Shown here: one piece after another, positions 12,101 through 27,100 of the stretch
Layout: each line of letters starts with the position of its first letter
How positions within the stretch are numbered: position 1 is the first letter of the stretch
Assembly: GCA_963855995.1 (NCBI GenBank)
Contig: OY979723.1
Coordinates: 1,617,001 to 1,681,000 of the forward strand
Direction of reading: 5' to 3'
From: Muricea muricata
Lineage: Eukaryota > Cnidaria > Anthozoa > Malacalcyonacea > Plexauridae
DNA: 64,000 bases
Translations under genes and position numbers: made by a program
The notes under the pieces: model-generated
The model's input: the letters and a program-made list of their open reading frames with translations, nothing else
Told to the model about the DNA's origin: nothing
Databases searched by the model: none

Positions 12101-15100
12101 ATGACGACCAGTACTTCCGCACAAAGTTTTTGTATTTGTAATAACAAATTATGTGCTTGCAGACATTTTTTCAGTTTTGAGGAGAATTGCTAAACTTCAA
12201 TATGGATATAAACCTTGACCGGACGACAATTTAATAAAATACAAAAAAAAATATTCCGAAGAAATACATCTTGTCAACTCAATACTCGAGTTACAAACAA
12301 GAAACGGTTGAGACTATAACATTTCGGTTTTATTTCAAAACCATCATCGTGTCTGACGATGGTTTTAAAGTAAAACAGAAATATTACAGTCTCAGTCGTT
12401 TCTTGTTTTTAACTCGAGTATTGGGTTTACAAAATGTATTTTTTCGGAATATGTTTTTTGTACTTCAATGTGGATATATTCCACGACAAAGCACGATTTT
12501 CGAATGTTAAAGCAGCAAATTTAAACCTTAGCTAAGCTTGTTTCCAACGTTTCCACTTGTTTCTGAGCTTCGAGTTTTTGTGAAATCATCAACTGTTCTT
12601 TTTCGACCATTTCATCAACAACCTACATTAAAATTAAAAATCCTTGATTCTTTTGTGTTTTGGTGTCGTACTCAGGTGAAAATTGTGTTTGTAGTGTTAC
12701 TCTGAGTTTATATCCACGTCGGGCAAGCTGAAAAATATGACTGACCACGGTGGGAATCAAACCTGATTCTTATAGAATGTTTGATTTGGGCTGGCACCCA
12801 GGTTCGATTCCCACACAGCACCAGGTTCGATTTGTGGATATGAACTCAGAAAAACACCACAAACATCATTAAAAATTATTGTTAACGTACAAGAATTAAA
12901 TGTTTTAGGACTGTTCTACTTAATGGACAATTTGCATAATAGACTAAAGGTCGAACTAGGCAGGAAGAACGAAATCTTTTACTACAGTTAAAAACAGCAT
13001 CATAAAATTAGTAGAATTGCAAAGTTTGGTGGCGAAATGTTGTAAAATACGGAAAATATAGCCCTGCGAAGTTTGCAAATTTTGTATACATTTGTATTAC
13101 GCGCGGGAAAAGTTACCATTTTTGAGCTAAAATTGCCGCGAAAATGGTAACTTTTTCCGCGCGTAATACAAATATATACAAAATTTGCAAACTTCGCAGG
13201 GCTATATTTTCTATATTTTACAACATTTCGCCACCAAACTTTGCATTTCTACTAATTTTAGGATCCTCTTTCTAGCTGTAGTAAAATATTTTGTTCTTTT
13301 TGCCTAGGTCGAATGTTAGTCTATTATGCAAATTGTCCATTCAAATATACTGTATTCAAAATAATCATTTCGTAAAGAATTTAAGGATTTACAAACCATT
13401 TCCTTCTGCAATTTCTCATTCTCCACATCATTTTCCAATGATGAAATTTGAGCTTCAAGATTTGTTCTAGAAAAACGATAACGCCCAAGTTATTATTTTA
13501 TTAGCAATTTCTCAATCGCGAGACAAGGATTATATCTAATGCAAAGCAACAAGAAACTGTAAAAGTTAAAATTGAATCAAACAAGAAAACATAAAAGATG
13601 CCTCATTATTTTGGACTATTCGTTCCATGTCTCATGACTGTTGCTTTCTATCTCAATGTGCCTTTAAACAATCCATTAATTCCTGCTTTGCGATCTCGAT
13701 TAGAAAATGGCTATTTCCCATTGTCACTTACTAACTGGCTATTTCTCGTTAACCATACGTTTAACAGGGTAACTTCATGTTTCAAATCATTCTGGGATTA
13801 GAGTTCACAGCATTACGTTTCTAAACCTCTGGTCAATCCATTGAGCTATCTAGTCTAAGTGGATGAGTTGTGAAATACTTTTGCCAACATAACGCTGGTC
13901 AAACAGTGACCATAAACTATAACATCCAATTCATTGTTAATCACGCTTTTGACAATTATGACTTTAGATAATAATTTGCCTCGACAGACTACTGAACTTT
14001 GCTAAACTACCCGCTCCATGGTCGATAACAAATCATTTTTACATTTTACAACCGTTCATTCATTTTATAACTGTTGCTTTACACAAAGTAGTTGAACGAG
14101 AAAGAAGCTGATGGAAAACAGATAACAACAGGCATACTTAATTTGCTCCATTCGTTTCAAATCATTGTCTTTCAGCCTCAACTTTTCTTCCAAGCTTTCC
14201 TTAAAAACAAAACGTAATGTCTAACTCTATTCAACGCACACAAGTCAAGAGCCGGTTGTACGAATGGTAGACAGCGCTATCCATCGGATAGTGATTTTTT
14301 CAACTGTTGCAGAAAGGTATAGTAACCAATGATCCAAAGGATATTGAACTCGAAAATGCTGAACTTCAATATGAGTTTTACCAGTTGCAGAACATGTTAA
14401 AAAATCACTATCCAGTGAATAGCAGCAGTTACAAAATGAAGGAAACATCGGAATCACCAGGTTAACCAAAAATGCTGACAATAACTCCAAAACCATTTTG
14501 ATTACATTGGGTTCATTCTTATTTAGAAATTGTAAAAGCATGATTTTTGATGAGGTTTTCAAAAGACCATGCAAAACTAGCAGCAGTACGGTGAAATAAT
14601 TTAAATAATTTAAACCCGTTTGATCCAAGTATGCTCATTTGAGCTTAGAAACAATTTTGACACAATACGTTTCAAAACTTACATTTTCTTTTCGAACTTG
14701 TTTGTGTGCAGATTTTGCCTCTTCCAGTCTGTTATTACGTTCTGTGACTTCATTTTCCACGTCTGTTTTCTCCTGGAAAACGATTTACACAGTCTTTTAT
14801 TCATTATAGAAGAACATTCTCCTCGTTTTCAAAAAAGCACATATAGCATAAATGAGTACAACACGCCATCTAGATATGTTTGGACACACAAGAATTGCTG
14901 TAAAACGTTAAACGTCAAGAATTGTTTTAAAACAAGTTGCAAAACTTGTAGCAGGCTTGATGACATTGTTCTAATAAGTCTGATAATATCAGCAAGGTTG
15001 TTATAATCTGTTAACCACCGCTCGTTCCAAACTTGTTCACAACTTGGGACAACGGCATTGCAAACGAAATGATTACCTGCGAAATCCGATTGATTTCTTC

Positions 15101-18100
15101 ACGAATTTTTTCTCGAGCTTCTTGTGCATCGAGAGATAGCTTTTGCTTTTCTTCTTCGACTAATTCAATTTGTTTAGAAAGCCCCTACAAAGAGAAAAAA
15201 CTTGTCGAAACTCGAAGCCATTCACGGTTTAACTATTTGAACTCAACGCAAGAATATTACCACTGCTTTTTCTTCTGCAGCTTCTATTTCTTTCTGTTTT
15301 TCAGCCACAATTTGTTTCTCCTGGTTCAACAATTCTTGAGAGCGACATAATTTCTTATCGTAGTCCATACAGCTTTCGCATGGTTTCTTTAGCTGCTGTT
15401 CTTGAGCCTAAAATAAACGTAGTTTGTATGGGAACTGCATGAAGAAGATATCTCAAGCATGGTTCAGTGTAGGTAGCATTCCAGAAAAAGCTGTCGTGCT
15501 TTGTGTCTGAAATACCTGAAAAGATATGATCTCAAACGTGGTGGTCCAGTGTAGGTAGTATTCTAAAATAAGCTGTCGTGGTTTGTGTCTGAACTAACTG
15601 CAAAAGATATCTCAAACGTGGTGGTCCAGTGTAGGTAGTATTCTACAATATACTGTTATTGTCGTAAACGTTTACCTCAATTTTTTGGCGATGCTCCTGT
15701 AACTGTTCATCTTTTCTGTCCACCGAGTTTTGTAATTCCTGACACTCGGCTGCCTAATAAACAATACACAGTAACCTCAATGGTATGCTCGCTTAAGTAG
15801 GACAATTATTCCGGACTAAAGTTGCTTCAATATTTTGTCCATTAAGAATGTTCTGTTTAAAATAATATGTCAGACCATTCCTCTCTTACCTTCTCTTGAA
15901 TCCTGTTGTTACATTCTTGGAGTTTAGACTCATAATTGTTTATTTTCTCTTGGTTAACCTGTGTGAAAGATGTAACTTTATTGGATATAAAGTGGAAATA
16001 TAAACTAAACTAACTTTATTTATACTGGATAGCTCTATCAGTTCTAAACTGTTCTTCCTAGAGGACCAGTAAGGGCCATCTCTCATTGATGCAGCCTTAC
16101 TACAGGAGGAAGCCAAGTTTAATCATTCTGGACAGTGCTATTAGTTCTGACAAAACTGTTTGGTTATCAAATCCATGCAAAGGCTTAGACGGAGAACACT
16201 GAAATGATGGTAAGATATGAGGTACAGTTCAAAAGCAATCTCTGGCGTTACCTTTTCATCATTTGCTCTCTCTGCTTCCAATGCGGTCTTCTCTTGTTGT
16301 ACTTGATCCACCTTATGAAAGAAAAGATACAAATCGATATTTATGATACGAAGCAAATTGAGGAAAGCAACTTTAAAATGGTCAGTCTATTTTATTTTTA
16401 GGTACAGCAAATCAACCGAGAAGACGCTTCGTTCCATGCCACTTTTTAAGGACTGGGAACTGCCTAAAAGTCTACAGGATGCCTACCTGTGACTTAAGAT
16501 TGTCGATTTCTTTAGTTTGTTCTTCATTTTTCAACTAATAAAATAAAAGCAAAAAAACACATGGTGTGAGATTATACTCATATCTTGTGGCAACGGTTGC
16601 TAAACAGGTGTCTGTATCTGTGTTTAGTAGCTTGTTTTCATCAGTACAAGGGTTCGTCCTGTATATCTCGAAAATCTTACTGCATGTGCCTAAATGGGTG
16701 CTATTTTATTACAATTTACAGTAAGCACTCCACAAACGCAGAGCTCCAAACATTTTCAAGCATAAGCAAGATAACAAAGGACATATTTTCCTGAGAGGTT
16801 TACCAAGAAAAAGCGAAAAGAATTTTCTTTCGAATTTGCTTTTGTTCGACCATACCTTACTCTCGTAGTCTTGTGCTTGTGCTTATGTCGCGCACTTCAC
16901 TGCATTTCTTTGTTTTGCCTTTTGGTTTAGCTTGCGCTTGTGTTTATGCCACTAAGCTTCATTTTGCCAACAATTGCTCATCTCTTTACACAGGATATAC
17001 ACGTGTTACTCACCTCAGATGAGTTTAATTTCTCCTTAACAGATTTTAAACTCGACATCAAGTCCGACAGTTGAGTCTTCAGTTCCGTTTCCTTACCACT
17101 GGCTGCCGTTTGAAGCGACTCCTTAACAATACGAAAACAAATCTTGATTGGATGGATTATAGCAGAAATGGCAATACGTTTTCTTATGTTTATTTTCCTA
17201 AAAATATATTCAAGCTTAGTTTACAAGGGGGTTGATTTACAGCATTTATTTTACGTTATCCAGAACATTTTTACCAAATGGTGTACTTATTATTGACCTT
17301 GGTAACTTCAAATTCTTTTGATTTCTTCTCTATCTCTGAGGATCTTTCCTCCAATATCTATGTTAAAATACACAAAATGTGTCATTTTGCTTATCCGTTC
17401 CACGGCCAGTGCTCACAAACACCTCTGCACACCAGATACACCTATGCATTCAGCTTTACCTTCAAATTTGTGTCCAGTTTTTCTTGCAGCGCTCCTTTTT
17501 CTTCGGCAAGTTTTGTCAAATTGACTTGAACTACAGACAGTTCTTCTTCCTGAAAGACATAAGGGACAAATAAGCTCTGGTTTCTCCAGAGTTTCAATCC
17601 CATGAGCTCCATTTATTGTTATATTTTTATACGTATTATGGAGCTCACTAGATCATTTCTCTGGACCAGAATCTCTTAGATCATAGACAATCAAAAGAAT
17701 GGACTAGAAAGGCAGGCTAAAGGACTAAAAACATTCGTGTTACGGTCTGATACGCTGTACTTTGGAACCCTGTAACGTCGCCTCAAATATATACCAAGAC
17801 TTTGTTTTTACGCATTTTAAACATCGATTGTCAATGACCTACTACCAATAGAGACAAGAAACACGGCCACGATGGCGCAAAGGCAATTGTTTTGTTACCT
17901 TCTCCTTAATGTTTGTGGAAAGCGCGTTCAATTTAACTTCAAGTTGCAATTTGTCTTGCTCTAAACTTGTGATTTTGGCAGCATTTTCATTGAAGTTCTA
18001 AAAGCACAATCGATAAATAACAATAAATATTCCTCACAATGTGTTGATTTCTTGAGAGGAAGAAAAACTGGAGTACCCGGAGAGAAACCCTCGAAGCAAA

Positions 18101-21100
18101 CGCGCTAATAGCTTTGGGGACCCTAGCTTCCTGGCATGGCCAGCTGCTACTTCTTTTTTAGCTTTTACCACAAGGGCAGGGTCACCACAACAGCGTGAGC
18201 CAATTCCTTGTGGCCGCGTATTATCTATCCCACCCTGTCAACTTTGCCTGTGGGAGGAAACCAGAGTACCCGGAGAAAACCCACGACTTTCGGCAGAGTG
18301 TTGACTATATTCTTTTCACTTGAGGACTGGGTCCAAGTCCACCTTAACTGGGGACCGAACTCGGAACCTTAGAGGTGAAAGGCGAGTGGTCTGACCACTA
18401 CACCAACGAAGCCTCGTTAAAGTTACGGTGGTCAAGCTAATATGGCGGTCAAGCTTTTGTTGAAATGGACAATTTATTTACTGACAATTTCGTGTTTTTC
18501 TTTCATCGTGTTCATTTCTTCTACTTGAGACCGTATGGCAATCTCATGACTACCAACGAGATCATCTCTCTCTTTCTCTACCGCAGCCAGACTTGATGAC
18601 TACACAATGCAAGATGGAAAACACATTGTACTTAACGTAATCATGTTAAACTTTATTTCTACGTTTCGACTATTCTCTAGTCATCATGAGGAATGAAATG
18701 ATGATCTTATTACATACTACAGAATCTATACATACAGTGAAGAAACATGGTATACTGGTTAAATATTAAAATATGTTTGGAGGCTTTTGGCCCGTGATTC
18801 AAAGTAGGCTTGTGTTTGTTAATTGCCATTGATTCTAGATATAATAGCAATGACCAATGTCTAGATTTATCTATAATTTTAGTGAAGATTAGATCTGTTA
18901 GTGAACAATTAATGCTAGTATGATCATAAGGTGTTATAAGCTCGCTAATCTTTGGTTATATTTAAACGAATTCAAAGCCTGCAAATGGTTGCATTCACGA
19001 CTCAACGTTTTGACCCTGAGGGCCCTTTCATCAAACTCATTCTTATTATAAACGCTGCTCCGTACAGCAAATGACTTCATTCGTCAAGTAAATGTATAAA
19101 GAGAAGCGTCGCAACATCCGATCATCTGTGATGAAGACACCAGACCGGAATGTTGAAACGTTGGGTCGTGAATGCAAGTGGGATCAGGCTTTGTATCCAT
19201 TTAAGTAAGCGGAAGTTTGGTATAAGAAGATTGAGTTCAGATGAGGGAAGGATCCAGGCAGGTCTGCCAACGAGGGTGGTTGCGTTTGGGTTATCTTGAG
19301 TAGGTTAGGGTTGAAGTACGACTTTTAACCAAGCAATACAATATTGTTACAACCTTGTGTTGTCAACTTTGTGACAATCTTCTCACGACAGGTCTGTATC
19401 AGAGTTGCTAGGACAATATTCCCGTCAAGCTTGTTACGACTTCCAGTCAACAAATTGTTTCAATTGTACTTTCAAAATGGCTTGAAGAAGCTTCTAGGAT
19501 TTACAAAAGCTACGGAAACCATCGCAACAATTGAGTGGTGCTCACGACAACACAACACGTACCTTGCTAACAAGTTCAGTTTCAAGTTGAGTGCACTGTC
19601 TCGTTTTACTGTCGAGTTCATTTGTCAAGGACGAGACCTGTGACTGCAACGCTATTGTCTCTTCTCTGTAGGAACTGAGCTGTTCCTTTATCTAAATAAA
19701 GAAACTTGCATTAGAACTTTAGTATGACCTTAAAATCAGCATCAGTTTCTTAGAGAAACAAAATGGATGTCTACGACGCATCCAGTCAAAGGTGAAGCGA
19801 AGATTTAGTAAACTAACCAACGAGTGTTCCTGTTGTAATGCCGAATGTTCTGCAATTTTCTGTTGCAACGTTTCCTGCACAGATATTCGTTGTTCTTCAA
19901 GGACGCTCTTCTCTGTCACCATGGAAGCTTCAACAGCGACCAAAAGTTCACTCTTGACAAACATTAAAATTTTACATTTCAGTATTACACGCCAGAAATC
20001 GCAAATTTTAACGAACGCACGGTAATTCTTGTCAAGATAAACAACACTCTAACAGAAATTTTAGTCTATTCAAATTTACCACTATAGACCCTTTGCACAT
20101 GATGCCAAACTGCGCACCTGGAGGACAAATATACAGTATGTTTGTATACACTTTCACTAATGTAATTGTCACCTCGAAATCCTTTGTTTTACTAGTGACG
20201 ATTGACAAACTAATTAATCCGATGCATATACATTAGGTATGATTAGTAACTAATCGTACCTAATGTTTATGTCAAACACCTGCGCTTACTATTTATGCAA
20301 GACAGAAATGAGCACATTTATTCCATTTCACTTGTAGTTAAATCCCTCTAAAAGCGTTCCTATTGTCTCGGTGACAATAATATTACAAAGTAATGAAATG
20401 GCTTTGCGGTTGATTAGTGATTAAATGTCCCTCAAGCCTTTGTTTTGTCGTTTCAAGAACATATACCTTTCCTGTACTTTTGACTGCCCTGCCTACACTG
20501 AGAACGTTAGTTCAGAAGTTAAGATAAAAGGGAAATGCTGGAAAGTATACCAGTACCTTTTTTTGAAGTTCAGATTTTGTTTCCTCCAAGTTTCCGGAAA
20601 GATTTTCAAGTTCGTCCGACTTTTCTTTCAAGGAGACGGACAACTTGCTTTCATTCAGTTTGTATTTTTCCAACTCATCCGTTATCTTAAAAATATCGAG
20701 GATTTAAATATCATGTTATTTATTAATGTCTGAATACATTGCTACAAACATCAAACCGGCCATTCTAATCATTACAACTATTACTTAATTCACGTCAATC
20801 AACATCACTATGACAATACCAGATTGTGCAGGGAGTTGCTATACGACGTTGAAATTTGGTTGAAAAAAGGTTGATACGTCGACAACGTTATGCCAACGTT
20901 ACTCTGACGTTGTTTTACAAACGTTGGTTCAACATTCGAAAACAGACGTCGATATAACGTTCATTCAAGGTTGATTACATGATCTCAACGTTGTTTTACC
21001 GTCAATTCAACTTTGAAATTATAGTCGATGACATTGACAACGTAATTTCAACTTGTTTAATGTCATAAAAAGCAAAGTTGATCCAATTTGCATTTTTAAT

Positions 21101-24100
21101 CAGTTTTCAACAATGTTTTAACAAGGGCAAAAGTCTTAAATGTCATTTCTGGCGTTGTTTCAGCGTTTGACCAACGTAATCTTGCCCGCTGGAGAAACAT
21201 GCACCAGCAAAATGAATACCTCGTTGTTTTGTCTGTGCAATTCTTCAATTTTCTTCGCACTCTCTTTAGCTTGTATTTCTATCTGTTTTTCGCTATCTTG
21301 CAATCTTTCTTCCAACTGATCCTAGAAACAGTAGATGTTTTCAAAGACTTATTCTATCCCAACATGATCTAGTGCTATCACAACAGGAAACCTACGTAAA
21401 CTAAACTAACCGTACAGTACTTGTTGTACAGTAGATGCAGGTAGCTCTATCAGTTATTCCTAAGAGAACTGATGATAATTGATCCAGTTTAATACAGTAG
21501 GAAACCTATACTAAACTAACTTTAGTTATACTGGATAGCCCTATCAGTTCTAAACTGTTCTTCCTAGAGGTCAAGTAAAGATCATCTCTTACTGATTCAG
21601 TGTTACTACAGGAGGAAATCTAAACTAAACTAACTTTATTTATACTACATAGCTTCTTCCTAGAGGTACAGTCGGGCAAATTTTCTATTAAAGACAGTTA
21701 AGTAGAAACAATTTCTTTAAATTTGTGAATACAACACAATTTAGAGCAATACCTTTTCTTGATTCAACTGATTTATTGCAGTACTAATTCCTTCTCCAGC
21801 CTCGATCTAAATGTAGCAGAAAATCAAGCGAAGTATAAAACATCAGAAAGTAATATCGTATACTTTTCGTCATACATTCTATACTTTCGATAATCTTATG
21901 AAACGAACGACAACAAAAAAACAAAAATATAATGTAAACTTTAAGACCATTGCACCTTTTGAATCAACTCATTCCTTTCTTCTTCCATGCGCGAAATGTC
22001 TGCCTTCGTTTGAACCAGAGATTTTTCCAACTCAACAAGTTTGCTTTCTCTTGAAACGTTAAATTGGAAATGTAATCATGGTTTGTCTACTTACAGAAAA
22101 CATGGCTAGGAAACAGTGTTTCCTGGTTTGTCCACCTTCAGGAAACATGGCTAGGAAACAATGTTTCCTGGTTTGCCCACCTTCAGAAAACATGGTTAGG
22201 AAACAATGTTTCGTTTTGTTTTACCTTGTATTACTCTGCCGTTCTTGTTCTTCGGATAGATTTTGAAGTCGTCTGACTTCCTGTTTTGCTTCCTCTTTTG
22301 CATTAAGCTAAAGAAAACAAACTCAAAATTTACGAAACAGAAATAAATACAAGGTATTGAACAGAATTGATGGCAGTTTAGAAAAAAACGAATCGTTGTT
22401 TCTCTACAACTTCGCGACCCTTTCTCTCGTGTTTCCATAACAGATAACGTAAATGAAGAAACCATTTCCTATTTCTGAAATGATAAACTTCTTCGCTTAA
22501 ATCACACAGTACCTCGATTTGATAGTTGTCTTTCGTTTCTTCCAATTGTTTTTGTAAAAATTCCACGAACTGTTCCTTTTCCTTGACAGCAACTTTCGCC
22601 TGAGGCAATGCAATAAAATAATTATCAAGGAAAGTTTTCCTGGTATCAGAATTGTCTACATACATAAACACTTTTAACTGTCAGGAAGAGCTCGCAATGC
22701 GGCGAACCTCATCATCTTGTTAAAACAAAACGCCTGCCCAAACTTACTTGGTTTAACTCGTGTTGTATGGACAACACTAACTGTTGTTTCTCGCCTTGAT
22801 TTTCTTCAACTTGTTTCCGATAGTCTGAAGCAGCTTCAAGCGCGGTCTGTAAACTGAAGATGTAGAAATAGTACTATGCAGGTCAATGAAAGTAAGTGCA
22901 TGTGAATGTTTTTTTTTTCAAAATCATACAATGGACAATTTGGGTAACAGACCAGTCGAACTAGGCTGGGGGTCTTTTACTACAGCTGGAAAGAAGATCC
23001 TACGATTAGTAGAACTGCAAAGTTTAGCGGCGAAATGTTGTAAAATAACGGAAAATGTAGCCACGTGAAGTTTATAAATTTGGTATATAGTTGTACTGCG
23101 CGGAGTTGAAATTGTCACTTGGTAATATCTTTGCAATTCTACTAATCTCATTAGGAACCTGGAACCTTAATCTTGCCTGGATCCAAGACGAATCGATTAA
23201 GCAAATTGTTCATTCTTTGTGCGATGATTATCGCAGGGTAATTTATTCTTGAAAAACATGATCCTAAGGCGACAGCTTTATCGTTTGAAAACGTAGCCGT
23301 GAGGAGAAAACTGTCTAACTCAATGCTTCGATGTTATGACACGGAACATCAACATAGAAGCGTTTCAAAAATATTTGACCAATTCATTTTAAGCTACTCT
23401 ACTACCAACTCAAGTTTACGAGTTCCTCACATCAATTCCTAAAAACTTTGACGAAGTTCCTCAAAAGATTCACAACTTCCTGTTAATTGACCAACCAGAA
23501 TGCTACATCTTATTCGTGAGCATTCTGATTGGTCAATAAACAGGATGTTGTGAACATTTTAACGAACTTTACAAAATTTGAAAAATCGCGAGAGGAACTG
23601 ATCAGAGGAACTAATCAGAGGAACTGCTAAACTTGAGCAAATGAATTTGTCAAATATTTTCGGAACGCTTCTATTGGACTGTAAGTATAATAGTCCATCA
23701 ACTTAGCCAAGCCTCAAGTTCAACTTATCATATACCTTTGCAACTGTTCAACTTTAGAAGACTTTTCAATAACGAGTTCGTTCACCTTCGCTTCCAACCT
23801 ACAAATAAAAGATACCATGTGATTCAACAAATGAAATAATGAACACCATGTCGCCAGATTACACGACACGTGATTTATGTGATTACATAATAGAGATGTA
23901 CAATCATGACGTCATGCTACAACATCGCGTCGCTGTGACGTTACTGTATGTAGCTTACCTTTTACTGCTTTCAACTGCATTCTGAAATTTCTCGCTCAAC
24001 TCCGCTTTTTCGCTCTCCTTCTCGCGTTTCGTGGTTTTTAGCTGCTCCTCGAGAGAGTTTATGTGCGTCTGCAACGACGATACATGCTCAGCGGTTGGTC

Positions 24101-27100
24101 TAGGATGCAAAATTATCGTCATGTAAGAGCCACTCTAGTTCATCACTAAACCTTTGCGAAATAATATTCGCTAAACACAGACCTTTGTCCCAATTGTGCT
24201 TCTAGACCATCGATTGTTTTCGTTTTATCTTCCAACTCTCCCTGAACAACGAAACGTTGATGTTGAAGTTATACATTACACGTAAAAACTCATACGTACC
24301 CGCAAACAAGTGGTCAGGAATCTGCCTTAAAGCTGTCGACAAGTTGTGTTCGAACTGCTTGCTCCAAACTGTTGGAACAAGAGTAGGACAAGCTGCCAAC
24401 ATCTTGGAACAAGCTTGATGGGACTACCAGACTATTTGAATCCAGGTTAAAACATTTTACTATTTATTTGTTCTTCCAGATTAACAAAAAGTTTAAATAC
24501 TTTTGTCTAACGTTTCGGTCTCCTCTACCAAACACCAAATGAATTGGGAGGAAGCCGCTTGTTTGGATTTTGCAGCCAACTATCACGAAAGAATGTTTCT
24601 TGAGAGCTGGTATACTAAGAGTGACAATAACAGTATTAACATTTGCCGAGATATGCCAGGCGCGTATTATAGTTTAATAGTTAGTGAGCGTGTACGCGCG
24701 GACTCGCGTGAGCAAACTCGCGAACTTTCAGCTGACGCAAGTCAGTAACGGTAAACTTTTAGTTTCATAGTCTTTGATAATGGTTTCCGTAGAGGAGACC
24801 GAAACGTTAGACAAAAGTATTTAAACTTTTTGTTAATCTGGAAGAACAAATAAATAGTAAAAAGACTGATACAGTCATGATATAACAATATTGTTACAGC
24901 CTTGTGTTTTAAACTTTGTGACAATCTTTTTGCCACAGGTCTGTATATCAGAGTTGTTTGGACAGCCTTGTAACAAGTCTGATGTTCCCACCTGTTACAA
25001 CTTGTTCTAAACTTGTTGACAACTTGGGACAAGCAAAGCGAACACAACTTGTTGACAACTTGTTGACGGCTTGTTAACAGACTTGTTACAAGTCTTTACG
25101 TGCGAAGTTACAGTGTGTTCGCCTGCTTGTTACAAGTTGTTGTAACAAGTTCGTAACAAGCTGTTGACAGCGTGTAACAAGCTTGATAGGGGAAATCAGA
25201 CTTGTTACAAGGTTGTTCCAACAATACTGATACAGCCATGATATAACAAACAACAACACAAGGTAGGGACAATACTGTTATATCATGACTGTATTAGACT
25301 TGTTAGAACCTTGTAACAAGCCTGATGATATAACAAGGGTTGATACCAGCTCTTGACAGCTTTTTCCAAACGTGTATACACAAATTGGGACAAGCAGTGT
25401 GAACACAACTTGTCGATGGCTTGTGTTTAGACTTGCTTGAAGATGCGAGAGTACTGCAATTTCACATCGCAATTTAATCTTCCTTTTAAACGCTCAGAAT
25501 ACAATCAGCGCTAACCTTCATTCCTTCGCAAGATTTTTCGAGCGAAATTAGCTTCTGTTCTTCGTCCTTGAGTTTCGACTGTAAGGCGACGAGTTCCGAG
25601 TTCATTTCCGAAGATTTCTGAACAAGCGAGAGTTGTTCTTCTTGGCTTCCCGACTTCGCCTCCAACGCGTGGACTAAGTTTTGTTTTAGTTCGTTAATTT
25701 CTGGAAGAAAATGGAATCATCCTTGCATTTGAAAACGTCACTTTTGCCTACACTGTACAACGTTTGCTTACAACTGTCGCATGAAATTGTCCTAATCTTT
25801 TAAAGCATCCTTTCAAAAGGAAACAACTTTTCTCGTGTTCTATCCAAATGTCGCAGCTAGTTGTACAGTTAAACTATACTACAAAATTCCAGTTGTAAAC
25901 GAATTGCTGGCGACAGTTGTGAGAAAACGTTATGCAGTGGAAGTCGACTGCATATAATTAACAATTCGAAATTTTAATCCTAGCAATTTGCTCAGGCTTC
26001 CGACGTTGAAGACAAGACCCAATGATCATTTTTTGCATTGTGACAAGAGCAAAGACAACGCTTTTATTTCTTCAGGGACTTTAATCATTCACAGTCTTTC
26101 CAAATTAATTTTAACCCCCCCCCCCCGGCAATGTGTTACGAGTCGTCGTCGCATTGCCACCTTGAAGTCCTTATTATGACATGAACGGGGGGAGGATCGC
26201 TCCTTACCTGCGGTTTTTGTATCTTCAAACAACTTAAATTTTTCTTCATATTCCTTCGCACATTTGTGTTTTTCCTTCAGAGAAAAACGAAATTATTATT
26301 TAAAAAGACAATAATAGTGCTGGACAGCTCGTACGAAAAATGCGTTTCCCACTAGCTCATCAACAAAAAAGAGCATCCAAAGAGACAAATCTAGTTGATT
26401 GCTGTTGCAAGTTGAATGTGAAACATTGTGTGACACATTAAGAAAAAACATACTCCGAAGAACAACATCTTGTAAACTCAAGATAGTGAACAACCAGGCA
26501 ACAGTTTTGCGGTGACATTTTGACTCTATTTCAAAGTAATTGCCGTCAATGATTATTCTGGTTTGACAATGACTTTGAAATAGAGTCGAAATATCACCGC
26601 AAAACTGTTGTCTTGTTATTAAGAGCTCATATCTACAGATTACAAGATGTTGTTCTTCGGAGTATGTTTTTTCTTATATTTTATTAAATTGTCTGCTGGT
26701 AAAGGTGTGAAACATTGTCTACTAAGTATGAATGTACGGTTTAATTACATTAGGCGGTCGAAGAAGAGGCAGTACCCGAAAATGGCGGATAAACCAGGCG
26801 TGAGAGAAGCAACCACTTGTATACATTAACAAAATGCGTGGTTCTGTGTCGTTCGAGTGAAATATACTGCATGTGATGGCGTCGCATGTAATACGAGCGT
26901 TTTCTTCACACTTGCGTTCTGTAGCATGGTAGAATTTGGCTGGTCGCTACATGAAGGACAAGGCTATCGTTTTTTTCAAGAAAAGGATCTAGTTTTTTAT
27001 ATCTGAGGATGGTTCTGAAACTAAAATGCTAGTTCGACAAGATTTCTGGCATAAATTTGGTGGAACATAAACAGTGATACCTGTTCCATGTTCTGATATG

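Noticed and set aside
12700..12850. tRNA gene-like AGGTTCGATTCCCAC
   Set aside because: The B-box-like word is present twice in a small inverted repeat, but no box A, acceptor stem or cloverleaf can be drawn. Treated as a repeat relic.
22078..22266. Repetitive 62-residue ORF
   Set aside because: Produced by the 45-base minisatellite, whose period keeps one frame open. It lies inside an EEA1 intron.
24503..24748. 81-residue ORF inside a MITE
   Set aside because: It starts in the inverted repeat and matches no transposase. Chance opening in the loop.
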